Part shown: in pieces, positions 26,295-36,125 of the stretch
Layout: the number at the start of each line of letters is the position of its first letter
How positions within the stretch are numbered: position 1 is the first letter of the stretch
Assembly: GCA_016711485.1 (NCBI GenBank)
Contig: JADJSX010000023.1
Span: forward strand, 1,195,001 to 1,259,000
Length of the DNA: 64,000 nt
Reading direction: 5' to 3'
Origin: Leptospiraceae bacterium
GTDB taxonomy: Bacteria > Spirochaetota > Leptospiria > Leptospirales > Leptospiraceae
Notes under the pieces: generated by a model
Told to the model about the DNA's origin: nothing
Databases searched by the model: none
Seen by the model: the letters and a program-made list of their open reading frames with translations, nothing else
Program-made: the position numbers and the translations under genes

Positions 26295-27552
26295 AATAAT
26301 TTTGTTTTTATTTATACCTTTTATTTCAATTTATTTAGAGGAAATAAATTTAGAGTTTCCTGCCGCGACAAAACTTAGAAGGGAAGAATACAAACTTGAA
26401 ATGCAAAATACAATTTATTCGGAAATTTTAGCCTATTCAAAAAAAATGGACGAACGTTTGGTGAAAAAATCATTCGAATACATGCAAATTCTAAATTATT
26501 TGGAAGAGGATGGATATCAATTTCTAAAAATGATTTTGACAGAATATCCTACGAAATCAGAAAATTTTTATTCCGCTGCTCTTGAAGCCAGTTATACATT
26601 ATATGAAACCGGATTTGAAGAAGAAATGGAAAATATACTAAGTTTAACAACGAATCTAAAACATTTTGCTATTGTTTCCAATTTTATCCTTAGAAAAAAT
26701 CCAAATGAAAAAGGAAACCATTTAAAATTATTACAAACAAAGTTTAAAAATTCCGAAAAGAATCCGATGGTAAAAATATTAAGCCAATACTTAAATTCTC
26801 CCCCAGTGGAACATCTATCCAAACGTCCACCGATAAAGGATTTATTTTCTCATAATTTTGGAGAAGGTCGTTTTATCTTGTTTAGTCTACAAAGGTTAAA
26901 TCGAGATTATCCGGGACTGCTGATAATAAAAAATTCAGATGGTAAATTTATTCGTAGAGAAGATGGGTCTATTTTTTCGATTTCCCAACTAGCTAGATCC
27001 ATTTCTGACTTACCTTCCTATGTGGTAAATGGAAATACTCCACAGGGAATTTTTTCGATTCAAAAAATTAAAACTGTTAAATCAGATGTGATCGGTCCCA
27101 CTCCAGCGGTTATCACTGCTTTGCCGTTCGAAGTCTCACCTGATATATTTTTTCATACATCTACAAAAAGTAAAAAGTGGAAAATCGAATCTTATTTGAA
27201 TTTATTTCCTGTATCCTGGAGATTTTATTTCCCTATTCAACAAGCCTTCATTGCAGGCGAAATTGGTCGAAGTGGTATTTATGCCCACGGAACTACTGTA
27301 GATACTGAATTTTATGCGGATTATAGTTATTATCCAAATACTCCGACGCGCGGTTGTCTTTCGGCAAAAGAAATTTGGTCAAAAAAAACAGGAAAGTCTA
27401 TTTATAGCGATCAAGTTTCCTTACTCAAAGTATTAAAAAATTTTGACCCAACCAAGGGTTATATGATTGTAATTGAACTTGACGATCAACAAACCCCCGT
27501 CAGCCTCGATGAAGTTTTGATGGATATTTTGGAAGTAGAAGAGGCTTTGTAG
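26287..27552 (+). CDS. L,D-transpeptidase (YkuD family)
   Basis: Peptidoglycan cross-linking or lipoprotein-attaching enzyme. The protein starts with a hydrophobic signal-like segment (MYKIILFLFIPFISIYL). About 170 helical residues follow, then the YkuD domain (~200-410). Catalytic motif: IYAHGTT...NTPTRGCLS, with the active Cys near residue 355 and the His in HGT. It overlaps the 7TMR-DISM phosphatase by eight bases, so the two are co-translated. No lipobox is evident, so it is probably periplasmic. It is followed by repeat DNA. Confidence 0.9.
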   Translation: MYKIILFLFIPFISIYLEEINLEFPAATKLRREEYKLEMQNTIYSEILAYSKKMDERLVKKSFEYMQILNYLEEDGYQFLKMILTEYPTKSENFYSAALEASYTLYETGFEEEMENILSLTTNLKHFAIVSNFILRKNPNEKGNHLKLLQTKFKNSEKNPMVKILSQYLNSPPVEHLSKRPPIKDLFSHNFGEGRFILFSLQRLNRDYPGLLIIKNSDGKFIRREDGSIFSISQLARSISDLPSYVVNGNTPQGIFSIQKIKTVKSDVIGPTPAVITALPFEVSPDIFFHTSTKSKKWKIESYLNLFPVSWRFYFPIQQAFIAGEIGRSGIYAHGTTVDTEFYADYSYYPNTPTRGCLSAKEIWSKKTGKSIYSDQVSLLKVLKNFDPTKGYMIVIELDDQQTPVSLDEVLMDILEVEEAL

Positions 27553-27879
27553 AGACACGGCTGTCCTCAATCTCGTTAAGTTAAGTCAGCCTCTCAAAGA
27601 TTAGTGCTACTTTGTCAAGTTGGCTTAAACTTAATTCTATCTAGGTTTTTAATGCAAAAGTTTTCCCAAAAAACTCATAGACAAAAAATAAACAGGGCAG
27701 ATCTTTTTCTAATTTTTCAAATGCAAAAAGGTCTTAATGGAGCATTTGCAGCGTGTTAAGGCAATAAAATCGCTTTTTACCGCCCCCATTTCTGATGGAA
27801 ATGTCTAGCAGACCTACGCTTCTTCGCTGATGCTCTCGAAGCTTCGTCGGGCTTTCTTTTCTTTTTTGCTTACTTTTTT

Positions 27880-27903
27880 CTTTTCTTTCCCAAGAAAGAA
27901 AAG
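27880..27903. repeat. Hairpin immediately before the group II intron 5' end
   Basis: CTTTTCTTTC-CCAA-GAAAGAAAAG is a perfect 10-base stem ending three bases before the intron's GTGTG. Some group II introns (class C) insert just after such stems, so this may be the target structure. Confidence 0.75.
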
Positions 27904-27906
27904 AAA

Positions 27907-29857
27907 GTGTGCCCGGCATGGGCGATAACTTGAGGGTGAAAGTCCCTTATGGAGGTTGATTACCAACCATTAGCTGAAGACAAGGGTGTCTATCGCGAGG
28001 TAGAATCTGAAGGAAGTCTTAGGCAAATTCTCGGCTCGATGTATAAAAACTTGATTCGAGGCAGTGTCATCTGGACGAGCTTGCTTTTCAAAGCAAAGTC
28101 CTATACAATCAAAAGATGGCGATGTATATCAAGCGAGTGTATGAGAGGAAGGTTATCGTTCTTACCGGGGAGGTCTGTAGAGGACATAATGGAAGTTATG
28201 CGATTTACAGAAGTCAGCCGAGGTCATAGTAGATGAGATAGATTGGAATGAATGTCAGGTTATTAATGAGGATAACCAAGCGTAAACGCAAAGACAGAGC
28301 GAAAAGAATCTAAGGAATTGAAGGACTGAACGCGAATTAAGGTGGAGCTATTGAAGTTTTCAGAATGATTGCGACGACTACAGAAAGAACAGAAATGTTA
28401 CTATTCAGGGGATAATCTGGTGAATCCACGTTGAACTTGAATAGAGGAATAGAATCATCTGGCAAGACCAAGAGTGAAAGCCTGCGATAGAAAAAAAAAA
28501 AAGTATATAGAGAAGAATGTAACATGGATTTGATGGAAGAGATATTAGCCGACGAGAACTTGCAGGAAGCCTTACGGAAAGTATGCGCTAACAAAGGAGC
28601 AGCCGGGATAGACGGAATCACAATGACTGAATTTCATAAGCAAATGTCCGAGGAATGGAAGGAGACTAAACAAAGATTACTTCTAGGGAAATACAAACCT
28701 AAAGGAGTAAGAAGAGTTGAAATACCTAAGCTAGCGGGGGGATAAGAATGCTAGGAATCCCAACAGTCATGGACAGATTTATCCAACAAGCAATGTTACA
28801 GCGGCTAACGCCGATATTCGACCCTGAATTTTCAAAGTTTAGCTACGGCTTTAGACCCAATAAGAGCGCGCATGATGCAGTGAGACAAGCAAAGAAATAT
28901 ATCGAGGAAGGTCATGAATTTGTAGTAGACATCGACCTTGAGAAATTCTTTGACAAAGTAAATCACGACATCTTGATGCATTTAGTTGGAAAGAAGATAA
29001 GAGACAAAAGAGTATTGCGTTTAATAGGGAGTTACCTGAGAGCGGGGATTATGACCGAGGGTGTGTGTATACCAAATGAGGAAGGCACACCACAAGGTGG
29101 AGTAATCAGTCCACTATTGGCAAACATCATGCTAAACGAGCTAGATAAAGAACTGGAGACAAGAGGTCACAAATTCTGTAGATATGCAGATGACTGTAAC
29201 ATCTATGTAAAATCCATGAAAGCAGGGGAGCGGGTAAAGGCAAGCATCACAAGATTTCTAGACAAGAAACTTAAACTGAAAGTAAACGAAACTAAGAGCG
29301 CAGTTGATAAACCAATGAATCGAAAGTTCCTTGGATTCAGTTTTATTTGGGATGAGAAAGTGAGGATAACACTCTCTTCTCAGTCCTTGAAACGAGTAAA
29401 AGACCGAATTCGAGAATTAACAAATCCGTTATCTGCTATTTCGATGGATGATAGAATTAAGAAACTAAACCGATACCTAATCGGATGGTTGGGATACTAT
29501 TCATTAGTCGATGGGAGATACAAGATAAATGCAATCGACTGTTGGTTAAGAAGAAGGATGAGATTGTGCCAGTGGCATCAGTGGAAGAAGCCGAGAACAA
29601 AGATTCGAGAATTAATGAATCTTGGACTTAGAAAATCCACTGCTCATAAATTAGGTAACTCTCGCAAAGGTGAATGGAGAAATTGTATCACAAGTGGGAT
29701 TCACCGCGCAATGAACGTCGAATACTGGAAAGAGAGAGGTTTAGTGCATCTTGTTGAAAGATACTATATCTATCGTGAAAGTTGGCGAACCGCCGTGTAC
29801 CAGACCGGTACGCACGGTGGTGTGAGAGGACGGGGCTAATAACCCCTCCTACTCGAT
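27907..29857 (+). mobile_element. Group II intron
   Basis: The 5' end GTGTGCCCGGCATGGG fits the group II consensus. A GAGGGTGAAAGTCCC segment typical of domain I follows. The reverse transcriptase frame sits in the domain IV region (28524-29839). The 3' part has a domain V-like hairpin (GAACCGCCGTG...GCACGGTGG) and a domain VI-like GACGGGG...CCCCTC stem, ending near CTACTCGAT. It is about 1.95 kb. The protein frame continues through domain V to 29839. It interrupts a repeat element just after a stem-loop. The exact 3' end is a few bases uncertain. Confidence 0.85.
28524..29839 (+). pseudogene. Group II intron reverse transcriptase/maturase, frameshifted
   Basis: Two frames together make one maturase. 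Residues 1-73 (28524-28745) hold the RT start (CANKGAAGIDGITM, GVRRVEIPK), and the second frame (28748-29839) continues with MLGIPTVMDRFIQQ, the catalytic YADD, the maturase X domain (IGWLGYYSLVDG) and the usual end WRTAVYQTGTHGG. The break is at six G residues (28736-28741). A seventh G would give LAGGIRMLGIPT and restore one frame. No HNH endonuclease domain is visible. It is either a true null mutation, a homopolymer sequencing error or a frameshift site. The catalytic residues themselves are intact. Confidence 0.85.
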
Positions 29858-30142
29858 AGAAAAAAGTAAGATTAATAAATCCTACTCTGGGACGAAGTAG
29901 TTTGGCGACTTGACAAAGTCGCATTAGTTTATAAATCGGATAGAATTTATTCTATTTATTCCACAACCTGCATCTTTTGTGATTGGAAAAAATGTTCCTA
30001 GTCACATTTACCGTCTGTCGATATATTCTTATACCAAAAGAAATTACCCATTCATTTTTAGAACAGCCATATTTTTGGCGTTTGGGAATACCCTATTTTT
30101 TACAAAATGGGAATTTACGTTTGGCGAAGGGTATATAAATTA
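29858..30142. other. Intergenic, right end of the interrupted repeat element
   Basis: Contains the GCGACTTGACAAAGTCGC palindrome (about 29908-29926) and the AAATCGGATAG outer end shared with copy B. An 88-codon frame at 29979-30245 overlaps the next gene on the other strand, lacks a ribosome site and has no family features, so I do not call it. Confidence 0.55.
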
Positions 30143-30871
30143 CTATTTTTGTTTTTTTAAACTTTCGTCATTGATAAAATCAGGAAACCAAAGTATTTTC
30201 GGAAAGAAAATAATTCTAACTAAACCAATGAGCATCCAAATATAACATATACTAAAAACTGCTCCACACCACCAAGTGATGTATTCAAAATTGCCACTTA
30301 TATATTTTATACCCCACCAAGAAATTATATCCGTCAGAGATGCAGCAAGACCTAAAGGAAAAATTAATTGGTAAATTTTGAGACGATTAAAGTGAAGGGA
30401 GAATGGGATTCCAATTACAAAAAAACTTGTGGTAAAACCTGTTAAATGAGCGTGGGTAATCGCGATTAACTTACCCAATCCCATTTCTCGAAAATAGGTT
30501 TCTGCATTTCCATGAAGTCCGATTTGGTATCGTGCTTCAAATGCACCAAAGGAAAAGGATATCCCAAACATGATCACAGCCATACCAATTCCGCGTTGTG
30601 CGGCTACAGGTAAATCATGTAAATTAAAATGCAAAGTAGTTTCACGGTACGGAATCATTTTAAATACCGTGAACACTATTCCAAAGAAAAAAGCTAAAAG
30701 GGAAATAGGAGCACCGATTTGCATCCAAGCCGGTTTTGGTAATTCTACTTTTACAAGTTCAGTTTCAGAAACAGGTGTCTCTCCAAAATTAAAATCTTCT
30801 TGTGCGCCCAGACCTACTAAAATACAAAATAATAGGCAAATACCTATTAACCTTACATAACCCATTCTCAT
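30143..30871 (-). CDS. Multi-pass membrane protein of the cytochrome operon
   Basis: A 242-residue protein with a signal sequence ending near GLGAQ and about five transmembrane helices. His residues at HAHLTGF (~138-140) and later HFNR could bind a haem or metal, but I cannot name a family. Its ATG overlaps the stop of the c-type cytochrome gene upstream by four bases (ATGA), with AAGGAG as ribosome site. It is therefore co-translated with the cytochromes and is a candidate membrane electron-transfer or anchoring subunit (inference). Confidence 0.8.
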   Translation of the reverse strand: MRMGYVRLIGICLLFCILVGLGAQEDFNFGETPVSETELVKVELPKPAWMQIGAPISLLAFFFGIVFTVFKMIPYRETTLHFNLHDLPVAAQRGIGMAVIMFGISFSFGAFEARYQIGLHGNAETYFREMGLGKLIAITHAHLTGFTTSFFVIGIPFSLHFNRLKIYQLIFPLGLAASLTDIISWWGIKYISGNFEYITWWCGAVFSICYIWMLIGLVRIIFFPKILWFPDFINDESLKKQK

Positions 30872-31641
30872 GCTCCTTTGAGGCGAACATAAAGTAGTAC
30901 ACCTGCATTTTTTACGGCTGTGTGAATTGTTTCATCTAAACTATTACCAGGTTTTGCCGGCAGGGATTGAGCCGGTTGCCCAATAAAACTAGAATATATT
31001 TTACTAGATTTGGCGGCAGGAAAATCTCTTGCGTCTAAGACAGATACTTGTTTTATTTTGAGTAGTTTATCTGTTGTCAGCAGTAAGTAGAAAGTTTTTC
31101 CTTGGAAAGTTGTTGGAAAAATAAGAGCTGTTCCGACAGGGTATTGATTTTCGACAGGTATATAGATAGTATTCTCATCTGCCGCACTTAAGTTTGCTCC
31201 CATTTTTTTAGCAGTCTCAATGTCGTTAGCCGTTAGGATTGCATCCTTTAATTGCCAAGTCTGTGTTGTCGTAAACGAAGCCTTAACCTCTTTTGGAATT
31301 AGGCTAGATGAATCTAACCAAGCTCCGGCTTTGGTAGGAGTAGAATTTTTATCGCCGGGATTTGCTTTTGCTTTTACTTCTGCTTCGTTTTTTGCTCCAT
31401 CCCCGTCGCTGTCTAACGTTGCTATTTTTGCGAAAGCTGCAATATTACTTCCATTATCTTTAAAAGCTTTCCCGTAATTATTAATAGGGCTTCCGCCACC
31501 TTCTGAATGACAAGCTGTACAGGAAGGCATGTAACCGTATTGTTGTTTATATTGTCGCGCAAAAATAGGTTTAGCCTCTAAACCAGCCAATACTGGCAAA
31601 ACAAAAAATATACTGAATAGAACCAATTTTTGAAATAGCAT
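30868..31641 (-). CDS. Exported monohaem c-type cytochrome-like protein
   Basis: A 257-residue protein with a signal peptide (to about GLEAKP), one haem-binding CTACH (~residue 36-40) and a Ca-binding-like DSDGDGAKNEAEVKAKANPGDKNSTP segment (~77-103, quoted in part by key residues D77, D79, D81). The remaining ~150 residues are beta-rich without a recognised motif. Expected in the periplasm. It is the third gene of the operon, after two larger dihaem proteins, and overlaps the membrane protein gene that follows. Confidence 0.8.
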   Translation of the reverse strand: MLFQKLVLFSIFFVLPVLAGLEAKPIFARQYKQQYGYMPSCTACHSEGGGSPINNYGKAFKDNGSNIAAFAKIATLDSDGDGAKNEAEVKAKANPGDKNSTPTKAGAWLDSSSLIPKEVKASFTTTQTWQLKDAILTANDIETAKKMGANLSAADENTIYIPVENQYPVGTALIFPTTFQGKTFYLLLTTDKLLKIKQVSVLDARDFPAAKSSKIYSSFIGQPAQSLPAKPGNSLDETIHTAVKNAGVLLYVRLKGA

Positions 31642-31656
31642 AGTATTCTCCTAATA

Positions 31657-33444
31657 TTAAAAATTAAAAAATCCCGGGACTGTTTCTCGCATTTTTTGAA
31701 GAGTTTTTTTACTTTCCTCTCCGGCTTCTAGCAGTTTACGATATTGCGAAGAGTTTTTAGGTGGCATAAGTTTACTGGACTTATCTGTTCCTTCATATCT
31801 CTCCCAGTCCAATGCATCACGTATTTCTTTTTTTGCTTTAATGTTTTCTAGAACATCTTTTTCGGTTTCGCCCGCCATGAAGTTCAACCGTTGTGCTGGA
31901 TTTCCGCGGTGGCAGGCAAAACAATTGTCGGCAAATGGCTGTAATTCGGGAAACTCCTTTATTTCTAAAGGGGGACCGCCGGATACAACAGGTGGAGACA
32001 TTTCACTCGTATCAAGGCAACAGTATTGTTTTTTTCCAATTAGTGCTTGTAAAATTTTTACTCGTGAAAATGGTTTCGGGTCAAATAGTTCATTCGGAAG
32101 TTTTTCGACTTTCGCTTTGATTCTTTTTATATCATATCCATTCTGTTCCCCTAACATTTTTAAATCGGATTCAGTAAAAAAACTGGCTAATCCGTATACT
32201 CCGTCAATGTCATTAGGGAATAAAACTTTTTTAGGAGCCCTAATAGTAAGTGGGTCTACATGTCTATTTAGCGGGGGAAGTTTTTCAAACTCACTTAAAT
32301 CCTCATTGTCTTTAGCGCCTTCTCCAAATTTTATATCACGAGTAAATAGAGATTTAAACCATCCTTTAATTCCTTTTTTTTCTCCAATAGGATCTCTGTT
32401 GGCTAGGTCTGATTCTGGAACTACGATTCCTCGTTTTGGTATGGAGTTTCCTTGTAAACCAATTGGGACAGGTGGATTTTTTTCTGCTTCTATGATTCGC
32501 GTGGGAATGGAGTCCCCTGTAAAGGCTAACTCTTGTAATTTTTTTAATTCATTTGCTTCTGGATTATTTGAATTAAAATTCCCAGCGTTATCTAGGTATT
32601 GAAAGGTTAATGATAACATTTTACGTCGGCAATCATTTCCTAATTCTCCACATCCATCTAACCAAAGACGTTGTGTGGCATAGTAAAAATTTCCAATATC
32701 AGTTAATTGATCAAATCTTTCGGGCATGGCAAGCGGTTGTTGAATAGGAACAGTTTGATAAGGTTCCTTATTTCCTCTTGCTAAGGAAATTGCATTGGCA
32801 GTTTCTGGTTGTCCATTCGTTTCATTCCAAGGTCGTTGCGAAAATATCGGAGTTCCACCTTGGTGACAAGTGGAACAAATAGCCCGACGAGCATATACGA
32901 TTCGAGCTGGACAATCTTCGCAATAATTTTGTACTAATTGAAATTCAAATCTTCCTGCGGCTTCGTTGTAGCTAACAACTTCAATTTCATTTGCATTTTC
33001 TACAAACCCTAAAAACAATTGCCCACGTGGTGCAAAACTGTAATTATTCGCAGAATTTGGTATTTCAAAATCAGCTGTACTTACAATACGTGGATGAGCG
33101 TTATCCGCTTGACCTTTTAACAATGATCTTCCGTTGGGAATGAGTAGACTTATTGGCTCTGCTTTTGTAGAACTTAAATCTTTAAGCATACCAATGAGTT
33201 TGCTATAAGGGTAGGGGACAATGCCACCATTTTGAACAATTAAATGATCGAATAAAGAACGTGTTCCATCTGGAGGAAGATCCGTTTCGGGGATAATTTT
33301 ACTAGATAGATAATGATCGTTATTCGAAATAGTTTTGGCGAGTTCGGTGATGGGAGGAGGGTTATTGTTCATTACCCAAAGGATAATGAACAATAGGAAT
33401 AATACTCCACCTACACCAAAAAAATATTTTTGCTTTCTTTTCAT
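31657..33444 (-). CDS. Dihaem c-type cytochrome, membrane-anchored
   Basis: A 595-residue protein anchored by an N-terminal helix (~8-27) with the rest in the periplasm. Two haem c motifs are present, CSTCH (~residue 191) and CFACH (~511), separated by about 320 residues. The first is preceded by CEDCP, which may be a disulphide or metal site. The spacing and large insert do not match simple cytochromes; an electron-transfer or oxidase role is likely. It lies between the 815-residue dihaem protein and the monohaem protein in one operon, with gaps of 24 and 15 bases. Confidence 0.85.
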   Translation of the reverse strand: MKRKQKYFFGVGGVLFLLFIILWVMNNNPPPITELAKTISNNDHYLSSKIIPETDLPPDGTRSLFDHLIVQNGGIVPYPYSKLIGMLKDLSSTKAEPISLLIPNGRSLLKGQADNAHPRIVSTADFEIPNSANNYSFAPRGQLFLGFVENANEIEVVSYNEAAGRFEFQLVQNYCEDCPARIVYARRAICSTCHQGGTPIFSQRPWNETNGQPETANAISLARGNKEPYQTVPIQQPLAMPERFDQLTDIGNFYYATQRLWLDGCGELGNDCRRKMLSLTFQYLDNAGNFNSNNPEANELKKLQELAFTGDSIPTRIIEAEKNPPVPIGLQGNSIPKRGIVVPESDLANRDPIGEKKGIKGWFKSLFTRDIKFGEGAKDNEDLSEFEKLPPLNRHVDPLTIRAPKKVLFPNDIDGVYGLASFFTESDLKMLGEQNGYDIKRIKAKVEKLPNELFDPKPFSRVKILQALIGKKQYCCLDTSEMSPPVVSGGPPLEIKEFPELQPFADNCFACHRGNPAQRLNFMAGETEKDVLENIKAKKEIRDALDWERYEGTDKSSKLMPPKNSSQYRKLLEAGEESKKTLQKMRETVPGFFNF

Positions 33445-33468
33445 TTTAGGTAAAAGCTTCTACCTTGT

Positions 33469-35916
33469 TTATAACATTTTCAAAAACTCACGAAGAGCTT
33501 TTTTGTCTGCATCTGGTAAATCTACTCCGAACAAATGTCCTTTGTTTTCAACAGGATCATCACATTTCATAAAAATAGGATCATGTGGATTTTGGGATAG
33601 TATATTCGCAACCGGTGTTCCCTTTGGAACTGGAATTGGAGGAAATCCATGTGCATCTTCTCTAGGAGTAACGGTCATATCAACTGTCGTTCCAGTGATT
33701 CTTTGTGGACGATGAGGAGTCATATTTGGATTATCCGAAGTCATTAACTCATCGTATGCAATCTCAAATTGTTTAATTCTTCCTTTTACGGAATAATCAA
33801 GAGCAGTTGCATCATCTACAGAACCAATTGCGTTATTGTGCATAAAAGGAGCTGTCGCCCAAACGGAAAGTAAGGAAATATTACGATAGTATCCAGGACC
33901 ACCTTCTACTTTTCTTTCTCCCATTTCTATTCCACCTAAGAGGGGAATCATTCGATTTAATACTCGTTTTACGCCGCCCGGAGGAGGACTTTTTCTATAT
34001 GTTTCGGATGCAAACTCTTCCCATATATGACCTTCGTTGTGGTTATCATGGAGAGCGCGACACATGTTGGTTCCGACAATTGTATGAAGAGTTCTTTCGT
34101 CGTTTCCAAGCCAATCTTGCCCAAATACTCCATTTTCTACGAATTGTTTTGGACGTAGTTTTCCTGCTTCATCCTTTGCTAAGTATTTTGCAATAAATTC
34201 TGGGTTGGTTCGCTTTGATTCTGTAAATTCAGTTTCCCAATAATCTTCTTTTCCAAAAACATGTCCGTCATAAAATTTTGCCAGAGCATTTTTGTCATTT
34301 CGAACGTTTTCAGGGGCAACTTTTGAACTGTGACAGCTTGCACATTCTTGCGCAAAGATTTCTCTCCCTCTTGGAACTAACTTTGTATCCACAAATTTCT
34401 TTCCTTCTGTACCATCCTTATCTTTAGATGCCATTAAGTAAGTTGGACCGCCAGTAATTAAAAATGCAGCAAGATCATCCATTTTTGCATCAGCATAATT
34501 CCATGCATCACATTCTGCCGCACACTGCATGATTCTCATCGGAGTTTGTTTTGTTCCTCTTCCCATTAGTTGACCGGGATATGGAAAATTAGGAGTCCAA
34601 CATTCTTCTGTACACATACCAATGTTTACATAAACGCGGATTAATGCTAAATGTTCTCCTACGGAATCCTCTCCCCCTTTTAATACGTGACGAGATTTTG
34701 CTTTGGAAATTTTGCCTGTTACAGGATCTTTTATATCATGGTCAAATAATCTTTTGTTAAAAAAGTCCATGATGTTATTTTGTGTTCCTGGATTGTGTTG
34801 CCAATCGTTAGGTACAAGAGATGTATCGATAGTTCCAAGACGACCGGCTAACACTGCTTGGTTTACAAGATGGTTTTCTGGCATACTTTGGAAAAAGGCA
34901 AGTGGTTGTCTGATATGTTGGTTACCGATTGTAGCACTTAAGTTAGTCCACTTCGGCTCATTTGGATTTGACGGTGGATTGGTTGGATCAAATCCAACGT
35001 GACACTGAACGCAAGGGTGACCTACCACATAACGTTTATTTTCTTTGATTTCTGTTTCGCTGTAAGGAGCTGTTTGAGGATTATAAACAATTTTTCCTTC
35101 TTTGTCTTTGATTGGGTCAGCGTAGTATTTGCGATATCCTAAAACTCCAGAGGAGTGAGGATCTTGGCATTTGTCATACCAATTGGTAGAAGCATCACCC
35201 TCTACACAATCTGGATCATTAATTAAACCCCATTTTGTAAATCGTTCTTTTCTGGTTCTTGTATCTAACCACGGATAATTTGCATTTTCCTTTCCGATAA
35301 TACGAGATTGTAAAAGATAATTTTCATCTTGGTTGCCAAACGTTCCTTTGTACCAAACATCACGACCACGACGGGCTTGGTCTCGCATTTGTTTTGCTTT
35401 TGCAGGATCTTTTGCTTCTACATCTTTAAATAATCCCATAACATAACGACAACCTTCTGCATCATAACCAGTTGGTTGTGGTTGGTCGCATGGAGGCGGC
35501 TCATACTGAGGAATTGGTTGGTATTCCCATGTTACTTTTCCACCACGTTTATGTGTGTCGGGAGAAGTTCCGTCTTTCCAAACTTTTTTGGCAGCTAAAG
35601 TATTATAAAAATTTTTATCAAACCATTCGGCTCTTTTTTTCCAATAGGGAGTTCCTTCATAAACACCAGTGCCAAGATTTTTTTCTACAAGATGGGCTAT
35701 TGATACGCTTCTATTTGTAGAGCGGAATGGCTCAGATGAAACTGGAATTTTGCCGGTAGGCAAATCGTATATTGTAAGTTCAGGTACTGTTGGTACTTTG
35801 ATTTCACTGGGAACAGGTGGAATTTCTGGTGGTGCGGGTGGTAGTGTCGCAAAATGAAAAACAATGACTAAACCGAGGGTGGATGCTGCACCAATACCCC
35901 ATTTTTTTTTATTCAT
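33469..35916 (-). CDS. Large dihaem c-type cytochrome, possibly RoxA/peroxidase-like
   Basis: An 815-residue protein with an N-terminal membrane anchor (~8-25), a Pro-rich linker and two haem c motifs: CVQCH (~residue 301) and CASCH (~527). Near the end WATAPFMHNNAIGS resembles the conserved segment around the second haem in RoxA-type and related dihaem oxygenases/peroxidases. Extra Cys pairs (CTEEC, CAAEC) may form disulphides. It is the first gene of the cytochrome operon and the likely catalytic subunit. The substrate is unknown: RoxA relatives cleave polyisoprene, but this protein is only loosely like them. Confidence 0.8.
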   Translation of the reverse strand: MNKKKWGIGAASTLGLVIVFHFATLPPAPPEIPPVPSEIKVPTVPELTIYDLPTGKIPVSSEPFRSTNRSVSIAHLVEKNLGTGVYEGTPYWKKRAEWFDKNFYNTLAAKKVWKDGTSPDTHKRGGKVTWEYQPIPQYEPPPCDQPQPTGYDAEGCRYVMGLFKDVEAKDPAKAKQMRDQARRGRDVWYKGTFGNQDENYLLQSRIIGKENANYPWLDTRTRKERFTKWGLINDPDCVEGDASTNWYDKCQDPHSSGVLGYRKYYADPIKDKEGKIVYNPQTAPYSETEIKENKRYVVGHPCVQCHVGFDPTNPPSNPNEPKWTNLSATIGNQHIRQPLAFFQSMPENHLVNQAVLAGRLGTIDTSLVPNDWQHNPGTQNNIMDFFNKRLFDHDIKDPVTGKISKAKSRHVLKGGEDSVGEHLALIRVYVNIGMCTEECWTPNFPYPGQLMGRGTKQTPMRIMQCAAECDAWNYADAKMDDLAAFLITGGPTYLMASKDKDGTEGKKFVDTKLVPRGREIFAQECASCHSSKVAPENVRNDKNALAKFYDGHVFGKEDYWETEFTESKRTNPEFIAKYLAKDEAGKLRPKQFVENGVFGQDWLGNDERTLHTIVGTNMCRALHDNHNEGHIWEEFASETYRKSPPPGGVKRVLNRMIPLLGGIEMGERKVEGGPGYYRNISLLSVWATAPFMHNNAIGSVDDATALDYSVKGRIKQFEIAYDELMTSDNPNMTPHRPQRITGTTVDMTVTPREDAHGFPPIPVPKGTPVANILSQNPHDPIFMKCDDPVENKGHLFGVDLPDADKKALREFLKML

Positions 35917-36088
35917 ATTGAATCCTCTATTTGTATTTTTAAAAATCTTTTATTATTCTGTTATAGATTAGCCAAAAAATATTTCTCTATTCAATAAATG
36001 TATTTGGAAAGAAATATGGGTTAGCTTTATGATTCCGCTTGGTATCATAAAAAAATATTTTACAAAATAAAGTCTAGCTAAAAAGCCA

Positions 36089-36116
36089 AAAACGCATAAA
36101 AAAAAATATGCGTTTT
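36089..36116 (-). terminator. Terminator after the DUF445 gene
   Basis: AAAACGCAT (36089-36097) and ATGCGTTTT (36108-36116) form a hairpin just downstream of the DUF445 stop, followed on the minus strand by T-rich sequence (TTTTTGGCTTTTT). This fits a rho-independent terminator for the TetR-led operon. Confidence 0.75.
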
Positions 36117-36125
36117 CATTTTTGA

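Larger units (their letters stand above)
27605..29935 (-). mobile_element. ~0.4-kb terminal-inverted-repeat element, copy A, split by a group II intron
   Basis: The outer ends are ACTTTGTCAAG (near 27614) and ACTTGACAAAGTCGCATTA (near 29912). Once the intron is removed, about 0.36 kb remains. Read on the minus strand, it aligns with copy B (49570-49997) through GGTCTGCTAGACA, TCCATCAGA and AACACG...AATGCTCC. It aligns with copy C (53830-54100) through AACACGCTGCAAATGCTCC and the following ~70 bases. No ORF is present in the non-intron part. The borders are judged by eye. Confidence 0.7.

Noticed and set aside
29979..30245. 88-codon + strand frame between intron and cytochrome operon
   Set aside because: No ribosome site, no family features, overlaps the 3' end of a real gene on the other strand, and lies in repeat-derived DNA.
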